From NCBI RefSeq assembly GCF_001577835.2, contig NC_029543.1, positions 1,314,199-1,378,198 of the forward strand: DNA of 64,000 bases. The letters are read 5' to 3'. Position 1 is the first letter of the stretch. Each line of letters opens with the position of its first letter. This DNA is from Coturnix japonica (taxonomy: Eukaryota > Chordata > Aves > Galliformes > Phasianidae). Position numbers and translations under genes: made by a program. Of the stretch, positions 32,019-52,460 are shown piece after piece. The notes under the pieces were generated by a model. It was not told the DNA's origin, ran no database searches, and was given only the letters and a program-made list of their open reading frames with translations.

Positions 32019-35000
32019 CTAAGGCCATTGGTTTCCAGAGGGGTAGTTGGGCACCGTGGGGTATTCGGGCAGGCTGTTCCCTGCAAAGTTGTTGTATTGG
32101 GCCTCTCTGCTGGGGGGGTTCCTCCATGCGCCGCTGTGCCATTCATCCTGAGCCTTCTGGAAGCTTCCTCCAGCCCCTCGGTAGATTTTGTGCACCTAAA
32201 GGATGGGCAAAAGGCCCCAATTAATGTGTGGTGCCATTAAGTGGGTGCCACAAGCACAACAGACACTGCACGGCACAGCGAAACATGAAGATCTTTACCC
32301 TCAGAATGCAGATGAGCATCCCCACCGCCGACACGGTGAACATAATGGCAGGGAACAGCATGAACACAGCAGCTGCCACATTGGTGCTGAAGAACGTGAT
32401 GGCAGCCAACCAACCACTGCAGGGAAGGGAAAGGGGAACACAGAGTTAGAGCAGCTCTATGGCTCCTGCAAACCAACAGAGCAAGGACAGTGCAGAGCTC
32501 AGTGCTGCTCAGATGGTCACTCTTTAAGACCCCAGAGCTGGCTTGCCAACACTCCCACTGTCCCCCTGCAGGCTGTGGATAGGCCCCAAGGAGGAGGCTG
32601 TCCTTACCATGCTCCCCATCCAGAGAAACCCACGGCCTGCAGGACGGTGAGGACGAACTGAGCACCAAAGACGAAGAAGAAGGTCATGAAATTAAAGGAG
32701 CTGTCTGACCTGCGAGGGAACAGAGACGTCAGGGGGACAAGGAGTTCAGACTGAGCTCAAACCTTGAGCTGGAGTGGGTTCAGGCACAGGTTAGGACTCA
32801 GAGCTCAAACTTTGAGCTGGAGTGGGGTCTTTAGGTGATCAAATATGCATCCACCACCCCTGTGGGCAGCCTGTGCCAGTGCCTCACCACCCATATTGTA
32901 CTGAATTTCCTTATATCCAGCCTAAATCTCCCCTTTCTTAATCCAAACTCGTCTCCCCTTGTCTTATCATGGGATGATCTCCCTTCCAACCTGAGCCATC
33001 CTCTGATTAATCTCTCTCCCAAAGGAAGAAGAAAGCGAACCCTGCTGGGTTCCCACGTACCGAAATGCTTTGTACACTGGTCGGAACCAGCAGACGTAGC
33101 TGCAGGGGCTGAAGAGGATCAGCCAGAGGATGGCCAAGCCAAAGTTGACACCGTAGCCACCTCCAATCCACCACGCCAGGCAGGCAATGATGTTCACGAC
33201 CAGCGTGATGCAGTAAACTGCAATGAGAGCACAGGAAAAGAGCATGAACTGGTGTTGTATCACATCACAGGACAGTCAGACACCTGGGATAATAACAGGG
33301 AGGGTCTGTGCTACGTGGGAAACTTGCAGCCACCCCGAGGGGGAACAGCTTTGTGCTGTGAGCTGTGGGGCAGCAGGGACAGTCACCTGCAGGGGATGCA
33401 CTGAGCAGGGAGATGAGGATCATCCCTTGTGGGGCTGCCAAGGGATGGTTACAGGAACGAGGTCAATTAATGCAAGTCTCCATCCCTGGAGACACCTGAG
33501 GTCTGGAGATGGGGCTCTGAGCACCCAGTGGAGCTGCGGGGGTCCCTGCTCAGTGCAGGAGTAGGATCAGACAACCCTTAAAGCTCCATTCCAGCCCATA
33601 TGATGGGTTCATCATAAGATTCTGTGACCTCAGTGATCACCCACTGAACCACTGAGTGGTTGGGATGGGAGGGTCCTTAGAGATCAACCGTGGTGTGGTT
33701 GGGGTGGGAGGGTCCTTCCAAGTCAAACATGGCATAGTTGGGTTGGAAGGGTTCATACAGATCAACAGTGGAGTGGTTCGGTTCTAAGGGTCCTTACAGG
33801 CTGACCATGGAGTGATGGAGGTAGAAGAGTCCTTACAAGTCATCCTTAGAGCCATGAGACTATAGAAACGGTTGGGGTTGAAGGGACCTTATCCCTGCTC
33901 AGGGCAGGAATGGGACTGGAATGTCTTTCAGTGCCCCCCTTCCAACTCAACCACACCCCCACAACCAGGGCAGCTTCCTTATCCAACGTACAGATCCAGA
34001 CGTGGTAGATCCTCTTCACCAGGGACTGATAATCGATGGGGATCTCATCCGCAAAGTTCTGGTAGAAGCAGGGCTTCAGGGGGATGAACTTGGGGAGCGG
34101 TGGGAAGTTATTCACCTTTTCTACAACACAGAACACAACAGATGAGCTGAACGCTGAGATATTCTTCTAAGTGGGACATCTGCACCTTCCCAACATGTAT
34201 CAGACCCCCAGGATAAGGAAAAAACCTCTTTAAAATGGGTGTCCCAAAGGTGGAATCCCAAAGGAGGGGGGGGGGGTCTCAAAATGGGAATCTCAAAGAG
34301 GGAACCCCAAAGAAGACAGTCACAGAGATGAAGTCCCAAAGGAGGGGGTCTTAAAGTGGGAACCCCAAAGGAGGGGCCCCAAAATGGGAATCCCAAAGGA
34401 GAAGGTCCCAATGAAAGAAGGGAGCCCCAAAGAAGTTTGCCCTTGGAAAGCATCTCTCTAAGTGGGATTTGATACTCAGATACACCAGCTCAGTGCAGAC
34501 ATGGCACGGGGGAGGATTCTATTAAGACACACAGGGATGTACCCCTTTTCTTTCCAAAATGGGTCTTTAGGTGACACAAAGCCCCACCAATGAGCAAAAA
34601 AAGCCAAAGCTTTGCATTCAGACACCACAAATCAGCTGATAGGAAGCGATACGGACAAACTCATCTTGGGGACAAATGACATTTTGATATCAACTAATTA
34701 AACACCCCCATCCCCTGCATTAAAGCTGCTGGCAGTTTGCAGGCAGGGCTGTCGCTGTCGTGCCTGGATGCAGCCCCTGCACCTTGGGGAACACAGCTGA
34801 TTAAAGTTTGATTGCAGGGCACTGCGACTAATTGCCTCTCAAATCTCCTTCCGCCCCAGTAAACAGCATTAGAGCCAACCGGGGGGGGGAGGGATGAGGA
34901 ATGTGCTGGGAAAGGCTCCAAATGGCGAAGCAGAGGAAATGTCTGAGCTGTCAGTGTGAGAGTTTCCTTCCTCCAGCCGCTGTCTGTGTGAGCAAGGAGT

Positions 35001-35277
35001 TGTATGGAACCCTATGGGGAGTGCCCAGAGCTGTGCTGCATCTGAGAGCTTTTAAAGCTGCCGTTGAGTCACCTCGCTGCTATTAAGCTGCATTAAAGAG
35101 TGAGAGAGGAGGGGTAGGATGGTGTGAGGGGGAATTAAAGCCCTTATATCACAGGACATGGCGTGGGGCACACAGCTTTGGGGGTCACTGCAAAGCATTG
35201 CACCCGTGGGGTCCAGCCACAGCAGCCATGGGGTCTGCACGCATCCTGCTGTGCAATGAGGGCTCCTTACCTGCCAT
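32019..35277 (-). CDS. SCAMP4: Secretory carrier membrane protein 4, six coding exons, 229 aa
   Basis: Exons in transcript order: 35277-35271 (only ATGGCAG), 34120-33992, 33217-33061, 32709-32608, 32416-32299, 32195-32019. All junctions are GT-AG with phases intact to TAG. The 229-aa length equals human SCAMP4 as I recall it. The cytosolic N-terminus ([20 protein letters not shown]) has no NPF repeats, which separates SCAMP4 (and SCAMP5) from SCAMP1-3. Four hydrophobic spans follow: about 46-62 ([17 protein letters not shown]), 68-88, 101-122 and 137-168. Between spans 2 and 3 is the amphipathic [11 protein letters not shown] segment typical of the family. The tail holds [12 protein letters not shown] and ends GNQWP. 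SCAMPs cycle between trans-Golgi, endosome and plasma membrane and take part in vesicle traffic. The 5' UTR continues to an acceptor at 35316, then to an exon near 36.6 kb. Introns hold a CR1 and minisatellites. Confidence 0.97.
32830..33030 (-). mobile_element. CR1 LINE 3' fragment in SCAMP4 intron
   Basis: Minus-strand translation shows the CR1 ORF2 end ([25 protein letters not shown]). About 200 bp, 5'-truncated, in the small intron between the exons ending at 33061 and starting at 32709. Confidence 0.88.
33450..33640 (+). mobile_element. CR1 3' fragment, + orientation
   Basis: CCTGGAGACACCTGAGGTCT, then GTGCAGGAGTAGGATCAGAC and AAAGCTCCATTCCAGCCCAT, is the CR1 3' end in sense orientation. 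It runs into the tail-like array that follows. Confidence 0.7.
33640..33900. repeat. Tandem array that looks derived from a CR1 tail (SCAMP4 intron)
   Basis: Six or so units of 45-55 bp with a GTGGTTGGGRTGGGAGGGTC core followed by CTTACAAGTCAAC-like text. The core matches the reverse complement of the CR1 3' end. Units are diverged. Confidence 0.7.
34205..34415. repeat. Minisatellite in SCAMP4 intron 1 region
   Basis: Repeats of AAAATGGGAATCCCAAAGGA with GGGGG insertions. Period varies between about 18 and 35 bp. Confidence 0.75.
34430..35270 (-). other. SCAMP4: SCAMP4 intron stretch with no recognised element
   Basis: Non-repetitive, moderately AT-rich DNA between the minisatellite and the 7-nt coding exon. 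No open frame of note and no transposon seen. Confidence 0.55.
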
Positions 35278-35739
35278 GGTGCTTCAAGGCGTTGCTGGGC
35301 CACAATTGCAGCTGATCTACCAAAGAAAAGCAGAAGCAAAGAAGGGCTGATGCAGCAACGTGGGCAGCAGCACAAAGAGCAGCGCTGCAACCTGCAGCAT
35401 TGCTCCCAGTGCAATAAACCCCAGCAAAGCAGCCACTCACTCAGTCTCAATGCTGCATTGGGGCCGGGATGGTGCTTGGCTCCCTGCAGAGGATGCTGAG
35501 CTGCTGGGACAAAGCAGAGTTAATAGCAGAGCAAACACTGCTCTGAAGGGGTGTGTGTTGGGGGGGGGCTGCAATGTGTTTCCTATGGATCGAGTGGACA
35601 CAGTTCAGCCCTGGGAGGGGATGGAGGGTCCTTTGCAGTGCACTCAGATGGGGAATCCCTGCATTGCTATGGCAGTGAACAGGGACAGGATCAACCCCAA
35701 ACACCACAGGGATCTGATGTTGACCTGCAAGGACCCTTC

Positions 35740-36545
35740 CCATCCCAATCACTCCACCATTGACCCATAAGGACCCAACCACCCCCCACTGACCTGTAAG
35801 GATCCTAATCATCCACCATTGATCTGTAAGGACCCTTCCCACCCCAACCACCCACCATTAACCTGCAAGGACCCTTACCACCCCAATCACTCCACCATTG
35901 ACCAGTAAGGACCCTTCCCATCCCAACCACCCACCATTGACCCATAAGGACCCTAACCACCCACCATTGATCTGCAAGGACCCTCCTATCCCAACCACCC
36001 CCCATTAACCTGCAAGGACCCTTCCCACCCCGACCACCTCCCACGGAGCTGCCAGGACCCCAACCACCCACCATTGACCCATAAGGACCCACCCACCATT
36101 AACCTGCAAGGACCCCAACCACCTACCACTGACCTGCAAGGACCCTTCCCACCCCAACCACCCACCATTGTCCTGTAAGGATCCTAATCATCCACCACTG
36201 ACCTGCAAGGACCCTTCCCACTCCAACCTTTCCCCCATTAACCTGCAAGGACCCTCCCACCCCAGTCACTCCACCATTGACCCATAAGGACCCACCCACC
36301 ATTAACCTGCAAGGACCCCAACCACCCCCCATTGATCTGCAAGGACCTTCCCATCCCAACCACCCACCATTGACCCATAAGGACCCCAACCACCCCCCAT
36401 TAACCTGCAAGGACCCTTCCCACCCCGACCACCCCCATTAACCTGCCAGGACCTTCCCAACCCATTATGTGGCTCTTTAACCTGCCAGGACCTGTCTAAG
36501 CCCCCCCCCCCCCATTGGTTCTGGGGTCCTTTAACCTGCCAGGAC
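35740..36545. repeat. Minisatellite in SCAMP4 5' intron, about 30-40-bp unit
   Basis: About 25 units of the type CCACCATTAACCTGCAAGGA then CCCTTCCCACCCCAACCA. Variants read TTGACCCATAAGGA or ACTGACCTGCAAGGA. It begins about 45 bp inside the predicted SCAMP4 exon 1 donor. Read in the direction of transcription, most units carry TCCTTGCAGGTTAAT, which resembles a splice acceptor. Confidence 0.92.
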
Positions 36546-36800
36546 CTTCCCTATGTCCCCCCGTCGCGCACGGATCCCGCCGCCCCCCACTCACCCCGTA
36601 TCCCGCCCCTTCACCGCCGCTCCCCCCCGTATCCCTCCGCGCCGCCGCGGGGGTCGATGGGAAAGAGAGTCCCGCACCGCAGCGCCGTCACGACGCCACA
36701 CCGCGCTCCGGACTACAACTCCCACAATGCACCGCGGTGTGGCCCAGCTAAACGTCATGTGACTGTGCGGCTGACTGCGCTACGGGGAGCGGAGAGGGAC
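36546..36800 (-). promoter_or_regulatory. SCAMP4: SCAMP4 promoter and non-coding first exon
   Basis: CpG-rich block. On the minus strand a donor (ACGGG|GTGAGT) closes an exon at 36595, which fits a 5' UTR exon spliced to 35316. At 36712-36732 the sequence ACTACAACTCCCACAATGC is close to the ZNF143/SBS promoter element (ACTACAATTCCCAGAATGC). At 36754-36763 the palindrome GTCATGTGAC is an M-box, the kind bound by MiT/TFE factors. The next gene upstream (ROR) ends near 37.36 kb on the same strand. Confidence 0.65.
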
Positions 36801-36824
36801 AAACTTATGGGAAGGGCGGAGGGT

Positions 36825-37092
36825 CAGATGCTGTATGTCACGTTCTATAGGGTCAGATGCTATAGATCAGGTCCTATAGGGTCAGATGCTGTAGGTCATG
36901 CTCTATGGGGTCAGATGCTGTAGGTCAGGTTCTATAGGGTCAGATGCTGTAAGTCATGCTCTATAGGGTCAGATGCTATAGGTCAGGTCCTATAGGGTCA
37001 GATGCTGTAGGTCACGTTCTATAGGGTCAGATGCTGTAGGTCAGATTCTATAGGGTCAGATGCTATAGATCACGTTCTATAGGGTCAGGTTC
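36825..37092. repeat. Minisatellite upstream of SCAMP4, about 30-bp unit
   Basis: About nine copies of GGGTCAGATGCTGTAGGTCA followed by GGTTCTATA, with TAAGTCATGCTC and TAGATCACGTTC variants. It lies between the SCAMP4 promoter and the 3' end of the ROR gene. Confidence 0.9.
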
Positions 37093-37379
37093 CCCAGCAC
37101 TGTGGTTCGGGTTCACTGGGTCAGGGACCACAAAGAGGAAGGGAATCATTTCAGCCCCACACCAGCAGAGGTCCCTCCGCCCCACTGAACCGGCACTGCT
37201 GGTCCGGGTCGGTTATGGGGCCGATGCAGCAATGGGGCTCCGTGCATGGAGCTCCATCCTTCCCCTCTCCCCTCTCACCTCTATTGAACGCTATAATAAA
37301 GCCCGACGGAGTCCTTAAAGAAACACTTTTCTTCTCCTACGGCTGCGTGGGCCCGAAAAAAACAAAAAAAAAAAGAGGT

Positions 37380-37385
37380 TTTATT
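37380..37385 (-). terminator. Candidate polyadenylation signal of the ROR-family gene
   Basis: AATAAA on the minus strand, followed downstream by A/T-rich sequence, about 2 kb after the stop codon. Confidence 0.5.
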
Positions 37386-37734
37386 CATCATTTTCTTTAT
37401 AAAAATAGAAATTCCCATCGGACGGAACATCCCACTCGTGTCCCATAACATACAGTGGGTTCCAATCTAAGCACCCAAAGGTGCTGAGCCGGGTACACGG
37501 TAACGTGAGATCTCCCATTCCTTCCATTCATTCATAGAGATTCAAAGAAGAATAAAAGCCATCGGAGCTTCGTCTTCGCACCGACATTCACAGGAATAGA
37601 GATAATTTATGTTTGATCTGATTTATACACAGTTATGGGGGGGGGGGGGTTGGGGGGTGAGGGCAGATGAATGCATCCAAATGGAATGGAGCGAACACGG
37701 AGAGCCTGGCCCCATAGGGATGGAATATGGGGTG

Positions 37735-38450
37735 TGAGAGAGGGGGAGGGATAAGGGTAAAGGGTTGGGGGTAAAGGAAGGGGGTAAGGGTGAGGGTAAG
37801 GGGGTTGGGAGGGAGGGTAAAGGGGCAGGGGGTAAGGGGTGAAGGGGTAAGGGTTATGGGGTTAGGGGTAAGGGGAAGAGGGTTAGGGGGTAGGGGTTGG
37901 GGTAAAGGTAAGGGGGTTAGGGTTAGGATAAGAGGAAGGGGGTTAGGGGATAAGGGGAGGGGAATAAGGGGGAGAGGATAAGGGGTAAGAAGGTTGGAGG
38001 GATAGGGATAGGGTAATGGAGAGGGGTAAGGAGTAGAGGTTAGGGGGTAAGGGTTAAGGGGTAAGGTAGGGGTAAGGGGGTTAAGGCTATGGGGTTAGGG
38101 GTAAGGGTAAATGTAAGGGGGTCACGGGGTAGGTGTAAGGGGTAAAGGTAAGGGGATTAGGGTTAGGGGGTAGGGGTAGGGGATAAGAGGTAGGAGATAG
38201 GGGGTAAAGGGGTAAGGGGGCAAGGAGCATGGGCAGGGTTAGGAGTTAGGGGTAGGAATTAGAGACAGGGTTAAGAGTTAGGGGTTAGGGGATAGGAGTA
38301 GGGGGGTAGGGTTAGGGGGTAAGGGTAAGAGGGTTATAGGTTAGGGGTTCCAGTTAGGGTTAGGGGTAGGGTTATGGGTTATGTGGTTACAGTTAGGGTT
38401 ATGGGTTAGGGTTAGAGGCAGGGTTAAGGGTTAAGGTTTAGGGTTAAGGT
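37735..38450. repeat. Degenerate telomere-like G-rich array
   Basis: About 0.7 kb made almost wholly of GGGTTAGGG, GGGGTAAGG, GGTAGGGGTTA and similar 5-8-bp units. Exact TTAGGG occurs many times, in short perfect runs such as GGTTAGGGTTAGG near 37917, 38350 and 38403. The rest is GTAAGGG and TTAGGGG variants. Composition on + is G, A and T with hardly any C. It is an interstitial telomere-like or G-quadruplex-forming array, not a terminal telomere, since genes continue on both sides. Confidence 0.88.
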
Positions 38451-39396
38451 TCCCGTGCTCCATTCCCATCCCTTTTGACGCGTACCACCAAGACCCCTGG
38501 GTTTGGCTTTGGGATGGCAGCACAACAGGGCCCCAAACCCCTCCTTGTGAAAATCCACTCCATCCCTTCCAATAAATAACTCAATGAGTCCGTTCCTATA
38601 AAGAGAACTGAAAAGTGCAGGTTCCCGCGTTGGGCAGTTGAGTTATTGGTATTCAATACTTCCACTCTTCCCATGTGGGCTCCTCTTGCTCAGAACCCCA
38701 AATCTCTCCCACGAGGGCTCATCCTGCCCCATTTTAAGGTGCTTTCATGGTTTCTTTGCCGATGAAATGAAGACGGCGACGCTGACAAACCCCAAAGACA
38801 AAAAAGGCAATTCTGACTCTTCCCTTCTTGTCAACCTTCAGGATCCGGGAGGGCAGGAAACATGTGCAGCACATCCCCTGTTGGCACTCAGCACTGGGAC
38901 ACTCAATGGGTTCTACCAACACCAGGGGGGAGAATTGGGGCTGACGGACCCACAGATGGTCCCATAAGTTCAGACACAAAGCTCACGGGTGGATGATGTG
39001 AACAGCAAAACCCCACATGGCTCCAAATCCCATCGCCTTCCTGGTGGCTCTTCCATGAGGAGGTTTGGTCCATATCTTTCCCTATGAGTTCTAATGGGGA
39101 GCATGGACTTTCACCCTTCTGGTTCTGCTCCCCCGGATCCACACACCAGGGAACAAGTCGGTGCCGTCCACCTCCAGGAGCATCTCCTCTCCCGAGTGGA
39201 GATTTCACATTCATTTCACGGGTATGGCAAAGTCCGTTTGCTTTTCCTTCAAAGGTGCTTTACATTCAAGAGCTATTGCAATCCACAACCCCGCTGTCTT
39301 GGGTTTGGTTACGCGATTTAAATGGACGGCCCCAAACCTTGAGGTTCAGTTCGTCTCTGGATTTGGGGCTGGGGAGGGGGCTGGTAGATCCCAGCC

Positions 39397-48464
<9,068 letters not shown>

Positions 48465-48654
48465 CGTTCCGGCGGAGCTCAATGCGGTGCCGGGCGGCTC
48501 ATGGAGCACCGGGCGGTACCGGGCGGCTCCGAACCTCCACCCGCCCCTCCGCACCGCTGACCCACTTCTGCCCGAACATGCGGCCGTTCACATGACGAAC
48601 CCGAGCGGCTCCGCCCCGACAAATCGGTTTCGCTCCAAGCTCCGCCCGTCGCCC

Positions 48655-48765
48655 TTCCTCCTCCTCCTCCTTCTCCTCCTCCCGCCGGCGGCATGCGCCC
48701 GGCCTTCCTCTTCTTCCTCCTCCTCCTCCTCCTGCTCTTCTTCCTTCTCTCCCTCCCGTCGTTGC
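48655..48765. repeat. CTC-rich simple repeat
   Basis: (TCC)n and (CTT)n pyrimidine tract in two blocks around a short GC-rich island, just upstream of the ROR promoter. Confidence 0.8.
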
Positions 48766-48799
48766 TGGGGCTGCACGTTGGGCTATTGCACACTGAGCA

Positions 48800-48925
48800 C
48801 TGTATATTGGGGCATTGTATATTGGGGGCTGTATATTGGGGTCTGTATATTGGGGTCTGTATATTGGGCGCTGCATTTTGGGTTCTGCACACTGGGCATT
48901 GCACATTGGGAGCTCCCCACTGAGC
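48800..48925. repeat. Short minisatellite, about 15-bp unit
   Basis: ATTGGGGTCTGTAT units with GGGCATTGTAT, GGGCGCTGCAT and similar variants, about nine copies. Confidence 0.8.
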
Positions 48926-49079
48926 GCTGCCGCCCATAGGGCCGCCCCATCGCGACTCGCCCCATGCACGGGGATAGAAGCGTGTCCTGCTGAGTCACCG
49001 CATCCTCACCCCATTCCCCGCATGGTCCCTTTCCCCATAGGGTGAATCTCCAGGCAGAGCCTCAAACGGGGATGGCTGA

Positions 49080-49290
49080 ACCACAGCCCCACATTGGGAC
49101 TGCGATGGGCACTGGAGCCCTGACCCCAAACGGGAGCAGTGATAGGGACAGGAATGCGAGGAACCCTGGTCCCAAATGGGCACAGTGATAGGGATGCAGG
49201 GATGCTGGTACCCAAGTGGGGACAGTGATGGGCACAGGAATGGGAGAGCCCTGAACCCATATGGGGACATTGATGGGGACAGGGCTGGGC
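49080..49290. repeat. Minisatellite, same family as 51745-52460
   Basis: Units of CCCAAATGGGCACAGTGATA followed by GGGACAGGAATGC, about five copies. Confidence 0.85.
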
Positions 49291-51744
49291 CTCCCCACAG
49301 CTGCCTCAGTTTCCCCCTGCTGAGCACACAGTCCACCCCATAGCATCCCATGCTCCCACCCCACACCCTTTCCCTTTGCATGAGGTGCTATGGGGCGCTG
49401 ACTCCCACAGCACTGTCAGGATGCAGCCCACTCCAAAACTGATCCGTGGGGAGATGAAGGGACACAGCAGCCCATGGGGTCAGCACCGCATTAGGGCTGG
49501 GTCAGCTCGGTGTGGGTCAGTGTGTGGGGCTGAGCCCCAAAGCCACATTGAGGGCTGCAGGCACAGGGTGGGATATCAGCTCTACTCTCCATGGGTGCGG
49601 CACAAGGAGAGCAAACAGGGATTAGGGATTGGGGTGGTGTCATCCCGGATTCCTGCATGTCAGGGGGGTACAGGGCAGAGCCCAGAGGAAGAGACACCTC
49701 TTGGGTGCTGCCACCATCATCCCTGGGCACATCAGCTGCTCTATGGGGGAGTCCAGCACTCCCATCCCCAGGGCACTGAGGGGAGGAAGAGATGCTGGGG
49801 AGTTTCGGTGCCCTCCAGCACTGGAAGCAAAGGGAGGGGACAGAACCAAGTCACCCAGTGAGCCTGGGTGGGGTTTGGCCAAGGCCAGGACTTGGTCATC
49901 AGGTGCTTTAAACCCAAAGGGCACCCACAGGATCCTCAGCCTGGGGTGAAACAGGTAACATGGGTTTCACCTTACACCAAAGGAGCAGCATCCTTCTGCC
50001 TGGATGGGACGGATGGCACAACCAAAGGGACCCAGCACAGCCCCTGACCCAGCAGTGCCCACTCAAACCCAGATCCCAAGGCTGCTGCGTGGCTGCAGCG
50101 TTGCTCATTACAGGCGTGGTGTGACTTGTGCAACGCCGTAGTTTTGGGTTACGTCGGGCACCGGGGGAGATTTTTGCTCCCCGTCTCTCTGCCAACAGCC
50201 GTCACAGCAGCATCGCTCTGTGCCTCGGTTTCCCCACCTGTGATGGGGCTGATGATGGTGACCTCGTTAAGGCAGCGCCTTCATAAGGGGTGAGCTGCGG
50301 GGCTGCGCACATAGGGATGCTCTAACGAGGTGCAGCGTGAATGGGGCGTGATAGAAGCGCAGCGCCGGGGCCGCCTGTCACCCCGTGTCCCATCGTTGTG
50401 CCCAACCAGGCGGGAGGAGGAAGGAGAGAAGCGGAGCCACCGCCATCACCGCGATCACATCAGGCGGCTCCAAGCGGCACCGGGAGCAGGGGAGGGGGTG
50501 GGTGGGGGTAGAGCAGGGGGGTGGGTGGTGTGGGGGTGTATTGGGGTGTATGGGACGGCACGGCAGCGCTGTGGTCGCTGTCACCCCCATGGCAGCGCCA
50601 TGTCCGTGCTCGTGGTGCCCACATCGCCTCTATCCCCATCAAAAGGGCTCAGCCATCTCCATTTAGGGCCGCTGCCCCCCTTTGGGGTCGGGGCTGTGCT
50701 GGGACCAGCGTGTCCAGCTGTAACCAGACCCCCGGGCAGCCCTGACCCGCTCACGTAACGCCCTCTGCTTATGCAATGCCTCGCAGCGCTGTTAGAACGG
50801 ACATCCAACACCGCCGCAATTACCCGGCCCTTCATCAGCCGCATCCAGGTTAATTAGATGGAGAACGGCTGGTGGGCTGGGGAAGGAGCATCCAACCCCC
50901 CCCTCAGTGCACCCTATGGGTGTCCCCGTGCAATTAACACCCACCGAACCCTCATTAGAAGGTCCGTGTCACCCCGTGGCATCCCCACACCAGCCCCCAT
51001 CCCTTGCAGCGGTGATGCCCAAAGTAGGTCAGTGGGCCGAGGTGCCGCTTTGCTGCTTTGTTTTCAGCCAGCCCCGGCTCCCGCTGATGTTATCACCTCT
51101 GTTCCTCCTCCTGCAGCTGCCCCAGGTGACGTCTCCCAGCTCCAGGCTGGCAATGCTGGGATGTGGCACTTGGTCTCAGAGCCCCATTGCGGCTCATGAT
51201 GTGAAGGATGCAGACCTAACGCAGAGCCCTGACCCATCTCATGACACAAGTGATGCAATGCAGAGCCCCGATGCAGCTCATCACATGAAGGACGTGAAGC
51301 TCGTCACTTTCTCTCTCCCCACCTCCCCCCACAGCTTTGGGGTTTGCCCCAATCATCTGCAGTGCCGTAATGAGGAGATAAACAGGGAGGAGTGGAGAGG
51401 CCCCTATATCCCCCCCGGGTCCCCCCCTGGGACAGATGAAAGCAGAGCAGGGCGATGCAGGGGGGGCTTTTTTCCCACTTCTTTCTGCTGAATCCCACAT
51501 TTTTCCCCCCCCCCCCCTCCTTCTCACTCTGTTAATGAGGTTTTGCTGCAGAAGTCTCCATCTCGGCCTTGAGTTAATCTCCAGATGCCTTCAAAGAGGT
51601 TCTGTTCCCCTGTTCCCATTCTCTTCCTTCCCCCCTTTGCCCATATTCGAGCTGCTGAGCTGCAGCCCAACCCCTCCATCCCATCCGTGCTGTGCCCCCA
51701 TCCCTATAGGGACAACCATGGGGGAGCCCCAGACCAAATGAAGG

Positions 51745-52460
51745 GGACAGGGGTGGGGGAACCTGATCCTAAATGGGGACAGTGATGGGGAAAGAGATGG
51801 CAGAACCCAGGTCCCAAATAGGGACAGTGATGGGGACACAGGGATGGGGGATCCCCAGTCTAAAATGGGGACAGGGATGGTGGAACCCAGACCCCAAATG
51901 GAGATGGTGATGGAGACAACAATGATGGGGAACCCTCATCCTAAATGGGGACAGTAAAAAGGACAGGGATGGCACAACACAGGTCTTGAATGGAGACACT
52001 GATAGAGACAGGGATGGGGGAAGCCTGGTCTCAAATGGGGACAACAATGGGGAAGGGGGTGGTGGAACTTGGATCCCAAATGGGAGCAGTGATGGAGAAG
52101 GGACAGGGATGGGGGAAGTGTGATCCAAATGGGGACAGCAAAGGGGTCAGGGATGGCACAACCCAGGCCTCAAACAGGGACAGTGATGGGGACACAGGGA
52201 TGGCAGAACCTCAGTCCCAAATGTGGATGGTGATGGGGACAGGGATGGTGGAACCTGGGTCCCAAATGGGGACAGTGATGGGGACAGGGATAATGGAACC
52301 GTAGTCCTAAATAGGGATGGTAATGGGGGCAGGGATGGCAGAGATTGGACCCCAGATGGGAACAGAGGTTGGGGGAGCCCCAATCCCAAATGACTGGGAC
52401 AGGGATGGTGCAACTTGGACCCCAAATGGGGGAGATGATGGGGACAGCAGTGGGGCAGCC
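51745..52460. repeat. Minisatellite, about 30-45-bp unit
   Basis: About 18 units of AAATGGGGACAGTGATGGGG followed by ACAGGGATGGCAGAACC. It is clearly related to the shorter array 2.5 kb to the left, with unrelated DNA between. Confidence 0.92.

Larger units (their letters stand above)
37360..39396 (-). other. Probable 3' UTR of the ROR-family gene
   Basis: From the TAA stop at 39397 to an AATAAA on the minus strand at 37380-37385. Both edges (37380-37630 and 38450-39396) look like ordinary non-repetitive UTR. A 0.7 kb G-rich telomere-like array sits between them. An earlier polyadenylation site upstream of the array cannot be excluded. Confidence 0.5.

Noticed and set aside
37790-37981. Gly/Arg/Val repeat frame on the + strand
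   Set aside because: Translation of the telomere-like array.
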